Positions 22,469-35,021 are shown, counted from the first letter of the stretch. The stretch is DNA of 64,000 nt from Takakia lepidozioides (GCA_030704615.1 CM060733.1:58962001-59026000); one strand, 5' to 3'. Numbers and translations: made by a program. Notes: generated by a model from the letters alone, not told the origin.

Positions 22469-25310
22469 ATGCAAGATGGAGGAGGTTTGAGATTAAAACC
22501 GATGTTGCCAAAGATCATTAAGAAAGAGCAGACGGGTTTCCTAAAGGACCGAATGATCCTTGACAACATCCTTCTGGCCCATGAAGCCCTTCACAGAGCT
22601 GAACTCAACAATCAACCGCTTGCATTTTTAATGCTCGACTTTGAGAAGGCGTTTGATTCCATTGACTGGAGTTTTCTGTTGGGGGCTCTTCAAAGAACTG
22701 GGCTGGTGGGGCCTTTCTAGGTTCACATTCTACTACACTCAGCGTCAAGCAAGGTTATGGTGAATGGGATGGTTTCCAAGGCTTTCCCAATATCCAAATC
22801 TGTGAGGCAGGGTTGCCCCCTGGCCCCGTTCCTCTTTCTCATCGCTGCGGATTCGCTTGGCCATTTGCTGGAATCAAGACATGATATTGTCGGTCTTCAA
22901 CTACCCACCCTGCATACTGAAATGCTCAAGCTGTCCATGTACGCAGATGACACTTGCCTTCTCCTTGATAACTCCACACGCAGCAACGTTGACAAAGCGC
23001 TTCAGGCCCTTCACACTTTTTGCCTAGGTTCAGGGCTTAAGGTCAACTGGAGGAAATCTATGGGAATTCTGTCTCTACTACATTGTGGAGCAGGCACTGC
23101 TCACTGTCAAGCCTGGGGAGCTGATCTGGGCTTAAACTGGCTACAGGAAGGACAGACTCATACTCTGCTGGGTCACCAGATATGCCTAAACATGTTGCAG
23201 CAAACCACATGGAAAGCAGTGATCACAAGATTCAAAAGAAATCTCGCTTTCTGGTCTGCAGCCATGCTATCAATTGTGGGAAGGGCACTAGTGGCAAACC
23301 AGGTGCTTTCCAACTCTATCTGGTACTTCGCGGCGGTGTGGAATCCAGACAAGTCCATGGTCAAAGAAATTAAGGCCCTCTTACGTAACTTCATATGGGG
23401 TGCCATTGCGGCGGCACCTGTGAGAAGAGCGTTGCTCTCCTGGGAGTAGTTGTGTCAGAAGAAAATACAAGGTGGGCTAGGCATTATTGACCCAGCTGCT
23501 CAGATCAAGGCCCTGCTAGCAAAATGGATTCCAAGGGCAATAACACACAGGGATGCACCATGGAGCAAGCTCATTCAACCTTACTTGATGGGGTCCCTAC
23601 CCACAACCTCTCATCTCTAGGCTCAATCACTAAGATGGATTGTTCAAGGCAGAAACGCCGCAGTCTCATTGGGCTCTAGACCCTGGCAGTCCATCTGGAA
23701 GCATGGCATTGCATGAGAGGCAATCTCACACAAAGAATGCCAGCAAACAAGCAAGAATGCTTGCGGCAACCTTTGTTTGCCAACTACAACATGGACTCTG
23801 GAATTCTACTCACCCAAAGCCCGAGATGGGCTTCATGGGAAGACAGGGTTTCACTCACATTGCCAATATGCAGTTGGATGGTCAGTTCATGAGTGAGGCA
23901 ATGGTGGCTGAAATGATGGGTCGGAGGAGAGCCAGGGCCTAGTACATCATACTTGCCAATGTGCCGCAATATATGAGCCCCTTGCTTGATGAAGATGACC
24001 ACACATCCAAAACCCTTGCTTGGATGGCATCTTCACAAGGGAATCACATTCCGATCATGCTTGTTATGTCATCTACAGAACTGGTGGTGTCTGGTCTAGG
24101 TTTCTTGGCCGACCAGGAAGGGCATCTCACATATTCAGAAAGAGTAGAGATGAATCGGTCTTTGCTGTTCCACATCAGGGTGCTGGACAGCCTCGGAAAT
24201 CCCAACCCCATGCCTCCTCTGGGTTTGGAAGCTCAATGGGCTCGACAAGAAACTCTAACCTGGTTTCTCAAATGCCCCTTGACTGATCTGCAATTTGACC
24301 CGGCGGAGTGGAGGTGGATGGATAAGAAAAAAACACCATTTTTTTCCTACTCTGTCAAGAAAGGTTATACTCTCATCAACCCCCCGCGCTCATTAAAAAA
24401 CAGGTGGTCCAGCAAATGGGGCAGCCTGCAACTTGGCCGGAACACATGGAACAACATCTGGAAAGACGTATGGAGGAAGTACAGACCATCCAAGCTATCG
24501 GGTTTCCTTTGGAAGCTCGCACATAGGATCCTCCCTGTCAGACAGAAGACACATGAGGATGATCGAACTTGCACTCTTTGTCATGCAAACCCAGAATCTA
24601 TTGAATACTGCTTACTGCTCTGCAATATATCAAACAGAATCTGGAGTTTGGTCATCAGTTTCTACTCTCACTATGACATCTTTCCAAACCCTCCTCCCCA
24701 ATCTCTACTTCTGCTCAATTTTCTACCTGCTCTTAGAGCTCTTACATTATGGAATTTGTGGAAAAGCAGATGTGCTTGGGTTTTTGAGAAAAAACCCCCC
24801 AGAGGCAGATCAATATTATTTCATACTTACCATGACCTGCTTACAGGGGAGAAAAGCATGGTTTACTGTCTGTGCAGCTCTTCCCAGAACTTCGGAGCAA
24901 CGGGGGCGGAAGCTGCTTCAAGACTTCTATGATCCTTGGGGAAAAAGCAAGGATCATCTACGGCTCTGCTACGAGGCCTCACCTCCCTCAACTCCTTCAC
25001 AGCTTCGATTCTCCACGATTTACGCTTTAGAATGCTGCTTCAGTGTGCACCTTCCTAAACCTTGCGTAAAGGGCCCCTCCCTCCTTGCTTAGTTCCAGAT
25101 TGTTTTTGGACTGCTTGGACTTTCATCTTACTGTTCTTTTTCTGCACCTCTCCCTCTCTCCCCTTCTGCTTAGCAGATTCGCTAGGGTAACGGGGAAGTT
25201 CCCCCTCTGTTAGCCTCCACGGCCTTCCTAGGTGGTTATTTTTTCCACCTTTTCAACCTTTGTTTAATTTAATTTGATTAAAAGGGCCTCTGTCCCTTTC
25301 ATTCTTAATT
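22469..25310 (+). mobile_element. Degenerate L1-type LINE
   Basis: RT blocks: KKEQTGFLKDRMILDNILLAHE, MLDFEKAFDSIDWSFL, VRQGCPLAP, MYADDTCLLL, LKVNWRKS, WSIVGRALVANQV-like, NFIWG. A C-terminal zf-RVT follows near 24470-24680 (SGFLWKLAHRILPVRQK, CTLCHANPESIEYCLLLC). 5'-truncated. Stops at 22718 and 23447 lie in one frame, with frameshifts further on. The 3' UTR has GGTTATTTTTTCCACC...TTAAAAGGGCCTCTGTCCC, typical of plant L1 ends, then an A/T-rich tail. Confidence 0.88.
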
Positions 25311-25413
25311 TTTTTTTAAATAAAAAATAAAAAAAATAAAAAAAATTTAATTATATTATTTATTTAATTATAATAATTTAAATTTAAATTTAATAAATAA
25401 TAATTAAAAATAT

Positions 25414-25457
<44 letters not shown>
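25310..25457. repeat. A/T-only tail of the L1 element
   Basis: Nearly pure A/T: TTTAAATAAA motifs, then about 38 A residues. Marks the 3' end of the L1 insertion and the start of the adjoining SINE-like sequence. Confidence 0.8.
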
Positions 25458-25458
<1 letters not shown>

Positions 25459-25465
25459 ACATCGG

Positions 25466-25545
25466 CTGGTAGCTCAGCTGGTAAGTGCACAGTGTGTCAC
25501 TTAGGTGGTTCGGGGTTCAAACCCGCTGCCCGGCCCCGTGTGACG
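25466..25545 (+). mobile_element. tRNA-derived SINE head
   Basis: An A box (TGGTAGCTCAGCTGG) and B box (GGTTCGGGGTTCAAACCC) are spaced as in a tRNA, but the ends do not pair into an acceptor stem. Reads as a SINE head, next to the A-tail of the L1 element. Confidence 0.6.
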
Positions 25546-25584
25546 GATTGTTCGTGTGACGGTATGTTTGGGCGTTGATCGCAG

Positions 25585-25670
25585 GGTTGCACACGTCAGT
25601 GACGTCACATTACGTCACGTCACGTTGGACCTGACGCTGACGCGACCAACGTCACGTCAGTTTTGCCGAA
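25585..25670. repeat. ACGTCA-rich segment
   Basis: Many CACGTCA/ACGTCAC units in both orientations. May be the subterminal region of the adjacent hAT element. A candidate terminus CAGGGTTGCACACG lies at 25582, but I found no matching inverted end on the right. Confidence 0.35.
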
Positions 25671-25903
25671 AAATCAGTAAAACATGAGTTAGGTGAAAAA
25701 TATGTCACGTAAGTAGACACGTTGTATTCCAAGCGACACCTTGACAAGTAAATGAATTGTTTTATAAATTACTCCATCCGCGAGCATGAGGGTGGTCGCA
25801 GCAGTTTTTTTTAAAATATATCATGCGACTTCCTCGTGCGACCTGGAGCAGTCGCAGCATTGGATCTGATTCGTCGAGCGTGTGAGGCTTGGAGGTTGGA
25901 GGG

Positions 25904-25911
25904 TATATAAG
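25904..25911 (+). promoter_or_regulatory. Possible TATA box of the hAT transposase
   Basis: GGTATATAAGG lies about 320 bp 5' of the first recognisable transposase codons. Inferred from sequence and position only. Confidence 0.35.
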
Positions 25912-26219
25912 GTGGTCTCAATGCCCCTCACTTCTTTTGTGGCGAGTGAATGTTTTCTATTCCTTGAGCAAGAGTGTAAGCCCAAGAGGAGGGTGCGGAC
26001 CGTTTGATGTTGTGGCTTCCACCAGAGCCACTGCAGCAAATTGTCGAAAAGCACAATACTACATGGTGCATTGATCCACTTGGATTGATGCCGTAGTGTT
26101 GGGCCATCGCATTCTGTTCTAACTTCTATTGCTCTTGACAAATCTACCAAGTACACTAGTGTTCTTCGTTCAACCTTAAGTCTGTGGTTAGGGTTTTGGG
26201 TGTGAGGATGAGGGAGGAG

Positions 26220-28670
26220 TGGATCCCTTAGTTCACCATAGACCCGCACAAAAAGGACGGTGTTCAATGCAATCTTTGTGCATTGAAGCTGGCGGGTCGC
26301 AAAGATCGCATATTATATCACCTCGGCTACAGATATGGGAAGAATGCAGGGGTTAATTTGTGCCCAAAAGCCTCAATGCGAGTGAAAGCCCACTTTGCCC
26401 AATGTGGAGGCAATATCCCACCGTCTCTTGATGTGGCCGCGGCTTCTGAGCCAAACACTCCAAATTCGAATCAAACTGTCCCTCAAAGTTGTACCCAGGG
26501 GGATTCTTGCGAGGCGTCTACTGTTCATGGAGAAGCCGGTGGGTTAGGAGCAACACCCGATTGTACGCCAGCACTTGTACGGACCAGACCATTGAGGCAA
26601 CAATCAATGCAAAAATGCTTAAATTTGTCGCACAGGAGGACTCTGGATAAAAAGTGAACCCAATTTTTCTACGAGGCCAATATTCCGTTCAATGTCTCGA
26701 GGCTTCTTGCGTTTGTGGCTGCTGTCAAAGCCACGTCCGATTCCAAGTCCACATACACACCTCCGAGTTATCGCGATCTCCACACATGATTGTTAGAAGA
26801 AGCTATGTCTGACCTCACCCAAAAGGTGAATGAAAAGACAGGTGATTCTCTCCGGAAATATGGAAGCACTATATGTGCGGACGGTTGGAGTTTTGTTACT
26901 AATTGACCACTGTTCAATGTCATGCTGGTCTGTCTTGCGGGGAAACAATTTTTGGGATCCGTTGACATAAGCGGGGAGAGAAAAGATGCACGTTATCAAG
27001 CAGGGTTATTGACGAGTTACATCGATAAAATTGGAGCTGATAAAATTGTTCAAGTGTGCACGGACAATGCATCTAACATGGTTAATATAGCCGATATTTT
27101 GATGGTATGATATCCCCATCTATATTACCAAGGGTGTGCTGCTCATATCTTTGATCTCCTTTTGGAGGATTGGGGAAAATAATCATGGATGAAACAACTC
27201 GTAAAAAGGGCAAAGTCGGTTGTGACGTTCATTCGTACACATCACATCCCTCTGGCAATGTTTAGAAAGCATGAACCCAAATACAGCCTTAGGAACCCGG
27301 GTGAAACCCGTTTTGCCACAAACTTTTTGATGGTGGATCGACTGGTAACTGTGAGGGCGGGTCTGGAGCAGGTGATCATTGACCCTCAATGAGATGCGTA
27401 TGTGGGCACCTTACGCGACTCTCGTAAATCCAAGTCTTTGAGCAAAAGTCGGAGGGTCCGCGCAATCATTCGCTCCGACGATTTCTGGGCGAAATGTGCA
27501 AATTTTGTGTACATGGTGGAGCCGGTGTTGATTGTTTTGCGGGAGTTTGATGGAAAACAACCAATAATGGATAAAGCATGGTTGATATTGGAAAACCTTG
27601 AAAAGCACGTGCAATCCTTGAGGCGTCCTCCATTTTCTATGGACGATGATTTGTCGGCAAGGACCGAGGATGCATTTTACGACCGCAAACGGATGGTTCG
27701 AACGAACTTGCATTATGCGGGGGCCTTGCTGAATCCATTCTTGCTGGACAATACGGATTTGAGAGACGACGTGGATGCCAAAACCGGGCTTGTACGGGTC
27801 ATCATGCAACTTGCGCCCTTGAACATGGCAGAGCGAACGTTGTCCGAGTACCAGTGCTTCTCGGATCGGCAGAATCATTTCCATGACATGTCGGATCCAA
27901 AAGCAATGAACATGTTGCCACATGAATGATGGGATCTGATTGGAGCTGGAGCAAGAACGTTAGCTCCCATTGCAAAGTGTATTCTTGCTCAAGTGTGCTC
28001 TGCCTCGTCCTGTGAGCGGAATTGGAGCAGTTACTCGTTTGTTAACAACAATATTCGCAACAGGTTGAATCCTGCCAGGGCTGACAAATTGGTTTATGTC
28101 TATACGAATTGTAAGCTACTGCGAGAGATGAGAGCAAGTGACGCATCTGCATGGTATGAGAAGAATCTGTTGTCTGAAGAATCTGCCTCAGAGGTCCAAT
28201 CTAGCAGCAATGATGACACTGACGCCGCGAGGGACTCCGACTCCGACGGTTGGGATGGGTCCGATGATGTGGGCAATCCTCCACATGACCCATATGAATT
28301 TAATGACGATGATGCTGCAATGCATCCATCCTTCGATGACCTTGTCGTTGATGAACTGCGACATGGTGTCATCTCAATTGCGAACCCCCTTCCCCCAGTG
28401 GAGCACACTCTCAACAATGAAGTTGAGGTCAACTCTCTCCCACCACGAGTTCCACGGACTGCGGGAGATGTGCAGGTCGAATCGTCGGATGATGACAACC
28501 GGCCGTTATCATTCTTTCACCGACATCGTGCCCCTGTGAACCGTGCTTCATCTCACCCCGCTCCATCTCATGTTTCTCTTTCTCAAGCCGGTCCATCCCA
28601 TGCTGGTCCATCTAGTCTCTCTCCCCCTCATGTAATTCTCTTCCATCACTACTCCGATCCTGGGAGATGA
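26220..28670 (+). pseudogene. hAT-family transposase, in-frame stops only
   Basis: One reading frame runs about 815 codons. BED-type finger: VQCNLCALKLAGRKDRI with later H..QC (26262-26405). Then a DUF659-like RNase H part: FFYEANIPFN, ICADGWSFV, VCTDNASNM, QGCAAHIFDLLL, ETRFATNFLM. The hAT dimerisation region is at about 27985-28100 (SSCERNWSSYSFVNNNIRNRL). An acidic and Ser/Pro tail follows. Internal stops at 26229, 26655, 26787, 26904, 27108, 27180, 27390 and 27927 all lie in the same frame, and I see no frameshift. Cut-and-paste DNA transposition when intact; dead here. Confidence 0.85.
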
Positions 28671-28775
28671 TTCTTCTGCTGCGGGACTTCTGCAAGTCGA
28701 ACCATCGGATGACGACGACCGGCCATTGTCGTTTCATCTAGCCCGACGACGTCCGTATGTGAACCGTGCTCCCTC
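28455..28775 (+). repeat. About 218-bp tandem duplication in hAT 3' tail
   Basis: GCGGGAGATGTGCAGGTCGA...CGGATGATGACAACCGGCC near 28463 recurs, diverged, near 28681 (GCGGGACTTCTGCAAGTCGA...CGGATGACGACGACCGGCC), followed in both by GTGAACCGTGC. A further Arg-rich open stretch (28912-29178) may be the old protein end. Confidence 0.6.
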
Positions 28776-29484
28776 GACCCTCGCTGGTCCATCTCATGCC
28801 CCTTCCTCTCATGTCGGCATCTCTAATTGACATGCGAGTAGCCTTTCTCATACGAGACCTGCTCCAAGGCCACCACGAAATCCGTGACAAGCCTAGAAAC
28901 GGCAGATAATTGTGCAACCTTTTGTTGGTGACCGACCTGTGAACAGGCCTGATACCCTAGATGGTATTCATGATAGGAGTGGAAATCGACCAAAGAGACA
29001 ACTAAACGTACTCCGAGGACGACTACATGTCCAACGGCCAGTTGCCTCTGGAAACGAAAGAACAGATGGAGATCATGATTCTAACACTAATCATGGGAAC
29101 GGAGGTAAAGTGAGTGGGGACGAAGATTTTGTACTAGACGTGAGATCATACCATCGTCGTCGTGGCAGACGGAATTAGGTACAGCTATAACTTCTGTGAC
29201 CTGTCACATGATGTGTAATATGTTTCCATGGATATCCATGTTTCAGTTTGGGTACATGCATACGTGTACGGAAATAAAAATGGTGGAATATGTGTACCCA
29301 AGAAAGGTGTGCGTGTGTTTTTGTTTCGTCATTACCTTTACATTGTTGATTTCCTATTATGGTTTCGAAAGCCACAAAAGTCAGGTGCAGCTCCCAACAT
29401 TCATCTTCCCCTTCACAAATCCATGGGGAGTCGATACATGTGCTTTTCATCTGCCTCTCCAAACATACATACAGGTGCAAGGGG

Positions 29485-30295
29485 ACCAACCTCCTGGTGG
29501 TCGCACCTATTTTTAAAAAAACAATTGTGTGACCACCAGTAGCGGTCGTCGCAACTGTTAAAATAAAAGAAAAATTGTTGTCATCACCCCCCTGCCCGTA
29601 GTCGCACCTATTTACTGATTTACTGATTACCCCTGCTGGTGGTCGCAGATTTTATTTTATTTTATTTTGGGAAACACCTGGGAGCGACAGCTCACAAATC
29701 AGGCCCCTTAGTAGTGAGAGGAGAAAATAACCTCTTTCATTTATGCGCCAAGAGGCGTAGGAATGGGGCACCACACACGAACCATACCACACCCATCAAG
29801 TAGCAAGATTTGACCCCAGAATCGTCCGGGTCGCACTCAGTGCACTTAACCAACTAAGCTACTCACTATTGGTAGATATTAAAAAAATCAGAAAATTATG
29901 CAACCACCCCCCTACGACCACCCAGGTGCTGGTGGTCGCATCTATTAAAGAAAAGGAAAATAGTGCGACCACCAGCAGGTGGTGGTCGCACGTATTTGTT
30001 TTAAACAAAATCTCTGCGACCACCCCTCTGCTGGTGGTCGCGTCTATTAAAAAAAAACATTATGCGACCACCTCCCTGCTGATTATAAATAAATAAAAAT
30101 CCGACCACCCCCCTGCTGGTGGTCGCACCCATTAAAAAACATAAACAAATCTGCGACCACCCCCCTGCTGGTGGTCGCACCTATTAAAAAAAATAAAAAA
30201 ATCTGCGACCACCCTCTGCTGGTGGTCGCACATAATAAAGAGAAGAAAAAAATATGCGACCACCCCTGCTGGCGGTCGCAGCTATTACTAGCGTG
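29485..30295. repeat. Array of perfect TGCGACCACC...GGTGGTCGCA palindromes
   Basis: About ten units in two blocks (29485-29655 and 29885-30290), split by a SINE. Each has arms TGCGACCACC and GGTGGTCGCA around CCCCTGCT-like loops, then an A/T spacer (CTATTAAAAAAA). Diverged relatives (GGTGGTCGCAG, ATGCGACTTCC) lie at 25790-25855, on the other side of the hAT gene, so these may be its subterminal repeats. Confidence 0.8.
29645..29872 (-). mobile_element. SINE family 1 copy
   Basis: Minus strand: tRNA-like head (TTAGTTGGTTAAGTGCACTGAGTG; B-box-like GGGTCAAATC), body with ATAAATGAAAGAGGTTATTTTC, and tail GTGAGCTGTCGCTCCCAGGTGTTTCCC followed by AAAATAAAATAAAAT. Matches the copy at 57985-58165. 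Inserted within the palindrome array. Confidence 0.8.
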
Positions 30296-30565
30296 CGCAG
30301 TCATGATGACAACGCGCGCCCCGAGTGTGGAGGGGGGGCTTATAAGGCCTTGGAGGCCATTCTCTCCCTCACTTTTCTCCACACCAGGACTTGGTGGGCG
30401 ATGGGATGTTGCATTCCTTGTCATTGAGTCCAAGTGGAGAGGAGTGTTATTGGTTGGGTGGGGGGTATTTTGGGCCGTTGGATTCTACGAAATCGATGCT
30501 GAGTACCTCCCGGGAAGCCCTCCTCTAGCACCCATGTTTTTTTTTCATATTGCGTTATATCACTT

Positions 30566-31590
30566 AGAGATGGCCAACCATCTGTTGAGCCAACGAATGA
30601 ATTTCGATATCTGATATTAGTCCAGGACCTGTGAGAGGATGTCTCGAACGTACTCGCAAAGTTTGGAAGCAAACAAAAATGATTTGGATGGGCAACCATC
30701 CGTTCATCCGTTGAATGTATTCCGCTAGATCTGCTATTGCTTTGGGACCTATTGGGACTGTGTTTCGCGTGCTCACGGTTTTTTTTTTTCATTCGGTTTT
30801 TGAATAGGGCGTGTAATCTAGCCATATGCAACGTGCGTGCCAAATTTGGGAGCGAACATAATTCATTTGGACCCAAAACCACAGTTTCTTCCCTGTTTTG
30901 CACTCCAAACTTGATTTGTGTTCAACTTCATGCACTCTCTCATAGAGAGTTCTGCTCTGCAATAATGAGCGAAGAGAACACTTTTTTTTTGGGGCATTTT
31001 TGATTGGTCCAAATTTTGGCGGGGGAGTAGTGGTGGGATGCTGGAGGCCGCAGAACAAAATTGAGCCAAAAACAAAATCGATACGTGCCAGAAACCCCCA
31101 ATGAAAGGCAGTGCAAACCTATTTATTGGCTTAAAATTAATTTAAATTCAATTACATTATGGAATGGCTTGGTGTCGATGGGGAGACAAATGATTTATTC
31201 GTCGGTTGTGTCTCCGCACATGTTCAAGCACATGCAGACAAAAGAGGGGCTTCAACCACATCCGTTCAATGGGTGCAATAGCCGTGCACGCATTGCAGGA
31301 TTTTTTTTTCGCAATGAACAAAAACCAGATGACAACTGAACACCTCATTGGCCCATCGAACGAATTTCGATTGACCTCATATTACATTGGGACCTATCAG
31401 AGGGTACATTGAACACACTGGCCAAGTCTCAAAGCGAACGAAAATCATTTGGATGGGCAATCATCCGTCGGCCCATTGAACGAATTTCGATTGATCTCAT
31501 ATTACTCCGGGGCCTCTTCCATAGCACATTGAACATACTGGCCAAGTCTCAAAGCGAACCAAAATCATTTGGAGGCAAATGATTTATGTG
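30566..31590. repeat. Left inverted-repeat arm
   Basis: Matches the reverse complement of 35022-35540 in two blocks, 30566-30860 and 31300-31590. A roughly 440-bp unmatched segment (30860-31300) separates them. Confidence 0.7.
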
Positions 31591-31678
31591 TCTGTTCATT
31601 TATTTATGATTAATCGTTAATGGTGAAAAGGATAAACCAAAGGTTCCTTGATCCAAAAAAATTTGAATGATTTGAAAT

Positions 31679-32000
31679 TTTGCCAGTATGTTATACATGC
31701 CTCTTACATGGACCGGACAAGTATGAGATCAATAAAAAATGGTTCTCAGGAGGAACCAATGGTTACTTGATGTGCCGATTTCTGAATGCTTTCAAACTTT
31801 GCCATTGCATTGTACATGCCCTCTTAAAGGTACCGGACAAGTATGAGTTCGATTTAAAATATTGCAATGGGTGAACCAATGGTATCTTCATTCAGCAATT
31901 TTTGATTGTTTTGAAACTTTGCCAGTATATTGTACATGCCGTCAAACAGGTACCGAACAAGTATGAGGTCATTCAAAAATGGTTCAAAGGATGAACCTCG
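31679..32000 (+). repeat. Three 120-bp tandem repeats
   Basis: TTGCCAkTrywTTrTACATGCC recurs at 31679, 31799 and 31919, each followed by CCGRACAAGTATGAG and GAACC. Noncoding, just inside the left arm. Confidence 0.75.
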
Positions 32001-32094
32001 TATTTTCAAAAATTACATAGACTATACAGTGGGTTGTACATTTAAGTTTTCACAACCTGAGACCTTTGGCCTACTCCCTACGTTTCTAGCCTTT

Positions 32095-34656
32095 CTAGTC
32101 ATCTTCATCTAGATTTATTACTTCGTTGTCGTCATCTCCAGATGTTGATGAAGATGCTCCGGGTGTAGAGGACGTGCCTCCACCAGTACGGAGAGCTCGA
32201 GCCTGGGCTCGAGTGGTCAAAGAGGGACCCAGTGTTGTGTGGTCCACCCTTGCCATCATGCGTAGCCTTCTAGGCGAGTGCTGACTCTCTTCCACATTTG
32301 CCAGAGCCGGGTATGTCGCTCTTGCTACGGCGACATGCAATTTTTCAATTAAATCCGATATGTTTGGAAGTGGCAAGAACATCCCTGGAATAGGGGCAAT
32401 TTGGTCACGCCATGTGTTCTGCCAATACTTTAGAACACTCGTGATGGCAGCCTTGAAATTGTCCAACACCTCCTCCTGCTGGGGGTCTCTGCGCAACTCT
32501 GGAAGAAATGGCCCATCATCCCGACGAGGCACCCAGTACGTCTCATTCATATCCTCCCAACGGATGCTAGCGGCCTCCATCTCCCTCAAAAATAGGTCTC
32601 TCCCAATCGGTTCGCGATTGTATGGGTCGTTTTCCGCTGGCACCCACGGATCCTCAAGCAGTCGGAATAATCTTTGTCTGGTACAGCTCCAATGCTCTCT
32701 CAGGTTCCGGCAAAAAAACTCCCTTTGGACTGGGTCCCGTATGCCTCTAGCACGCACGGTTATTTCCCAGTTGGATGTCACCCAAAAGGTCACCCAAAAG
32801 GTCACCGGATCTTTAACCCTAGTTAACGTCTTCGCATCCAAGGCGTGCATCTCTCTTGGAGCATCCCATGTCATTGTCTCCCCCCAGTGTTGCCAATTTA
32901 AAAAATCGTAAGGCGATACATCCAATGGCATGTTGTACTGTTTGTACTCGTATCCCGTGGGCATATTGTCTTGCAACCCAAACAACTCGTAGAAACGTCG
33001 ATGGATTGGTCCACGGCAGTCAGGGCATTGGCTGGCTCGCATAGCTGCCGATATGAGACATGTGGGATGGAACAAATAGCCACATGAACCAAGCATATAG
33101 CCTCCCTCCGGTCCATAAAGGTTTAGGCACATTGTGCACACCGTACCATCTGTTACCCATGACGCTGGATTGCTCTATGGTATCCACGTCCGTTTATCCT
33201 CATTAATGTAGGATGACATCCTCAGCCTGGTATCTCACTCCTCCTCTACTTCCAAATCCCAGTTTATGCTGTTATTGGTATCGAAAATTGTATGCACACA
33301 GTGCTCAAACATGGCATGCACATCACCCCATGTGGTGAATCCAGTGTACTTCGACGTGAATACATCACGCACAGTGTCGTGCCTTTGCAAATTAGCATAG
33401 ATGTTATCTACGCTTCGATTCGACAAACGTGCTGCACGTTGGAGGGAGGACAACGCTTCTTCTATCCGTGTTTCCCGCGATGCTAGATGGCCTGCCCATG
33501 TCACCCAATTTTGTCAATTCCCCTTCAACCATGGCCACGATCGGATTTGCACGACATTTGAGTACCGATATGCAACAGCCCTAGCTTGCTCGCGTTCCCC
33601 CACAAGCTGCTCTAATTCCTGTTCTTGGGCCGATGTAATTTGCACGGCTGAACATTCCCCAGTTTCCACTATGGGGTCCTTCCCTTTTCTTGCCCTCTCC
33701 GCCGCAAGTCTTTCTTCCTCAACCCTCGCCGGGTCCAGTTCAGACATTTGCACTTCATTCCCATGCCCGATTGAGTCAACCCCGTCGATGACGCGGTCAA
33801 TGTCTATTGGTGGCATATTCAAACGCGCCAATATGTCTTGCTCGTTGGTGATTGGCCTCGGGTCCTGAAGCACACCGCGTACGCTGTTGAGAGTCCCCAA
33901 CCCCATTCTTTCCAGCAACTTTGTTAGTTGCCACCGTTGCAAATGAACAATGTCCTGCAGGTCTTTGATGTGATGTTCCTCCAACGGAGAGCGTACCCTG
34001 CCCCCCTCCACCTCAGACGTTGAAGGCCCGGCTGCGGAGACCTGTTGCGGCGTATAATCTGGAGGTTGGTCTGCATTTTATCCTTCTTCCACATCGTCGT
34101 TTCTATCCGTCTTTCCTCTTTCTTCCACCTCGTCGTTTCCATCGAACCATATGATGTCCTGCCCCTGACGTATATACAAGTCTGGGATATCAGAGAACAT
34201 GTATAATCTAGTACGCTGTCTAGCAGTAGCAGTTTGTCAATCCACCGGTCGCAATAAAATTAACTTTGTGTACAACATGGCCGCAAATAAATACGGGACC
34301 TTGTTGTTGATGAGCGGTTGATCCCACAATGTTGTATGTACCTCCTCTGCCCTGTGGCGGAAATGCGGGTTGGCGTAGGAATGCAAACTAGCTTGATTTT
34401 GTTTGGTTTGTGGATCATGCCTATCTCTGGGCCACAAACGATTTATGTGACACCAGTCCGCAAATTTCCTGCAGTCACCAAGCGACCACCGCTGCCCCAA
34501 CTTCCAAACTTCCCAACCTGGTTCCGCAAGAATGTTGGGGTCATTGTATATGTCCCAACAAAGTTCGCGCCTGACCCTTTTTGGTTATTTTTTGGAAGGT
34601 CCAGGTTCATTATCGTCGTCCCTGGGATGACCTCCTCTGTCGTCCTCCTCCGCCAT
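32095..34656 (-). pseudogene. RING-like 853-codon element ORF, in-frame stops only
   Basis: ATG at 34656-34654; one frame to the stop at 32095. Domains: acidic N-terminus (MAEEDDRGGHPRDDD); coiled-coil-like Arg/Glu stretch (ELDPARVEEERLAAERARKG); RING-like Cys/His cluster (CTMC...SCGYLFHPTC...CPDC); acidic C-terminus (DDDNEVINLDEDD). In RING-H2 proteins the CG[H]LFH position is His; here it is Tyr, so one zinc ligand is missing. Stops near 34586, 34234, 34079, 33514, 33235 and about 33180 all keep the frame. 32095-33141 alone is open (348 codons). Function unknown; probably the element's own gene rather than a host gene. Confidence 0.75.
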
Positions 34657-35021
34657 TTATGGCTTTGGCTTACCCCTACTCGACAAGTGTTTGCTAAGAA
34701 AAATGCTCTTTGAACCCGCCTAAATCGTACCTAATCCTACTTCCTAATGAATCCTCCCCAAGTACTAGAGGCACGTGTTACTCCCTCGGCCAGGAACGAC
34801 CCGTTGCACCTGATCCAATACAAGCTGGCGGACACAATCGTAGAAGGGACCGGGATCAAATTTCAGGTGACGCGGAGGATGTTGACACTCCGGGATCGAG
34901 TTGGGTGCGCCGCGGGTTGCCCCCTCGCGGACCACCCAGTGGTGAGAGCCCTGCTAGTCACGAGGCACAACGCCCACGCACGTCCACCTTTGACCCCCCC
35001 CTCCCCGACATGATTGGTTCG

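Noticed and set aside
25466-25545. tRNA gene
   Set aside because: A and B boxes are present but the ends do not pair into a 7-bp acceptor stem, and the sequence abuts an A-tail; a SINE head fits better.
28912-29178. Independent Arg-rich gene
   Set aside because: Lies directly 3' of the hAT frame in its decayed tail and has no recognisable domain.
29485-30295. CRISPR array
   Set aside because: Repeats are palindromic with similar A/T-rich spacers of uneven length, and the window is clearly eukaryotic.
26220-34656. U-to-C RNA editing restoring the stop-broken frames
   Set aside because: The pattern (TGA/TAA/TAG from CGA/CAA/CAG) resembles fern and hornwort organelle editing, but these are nuclear transposons and some stops look derived from TGG, which such editing cannot restore.
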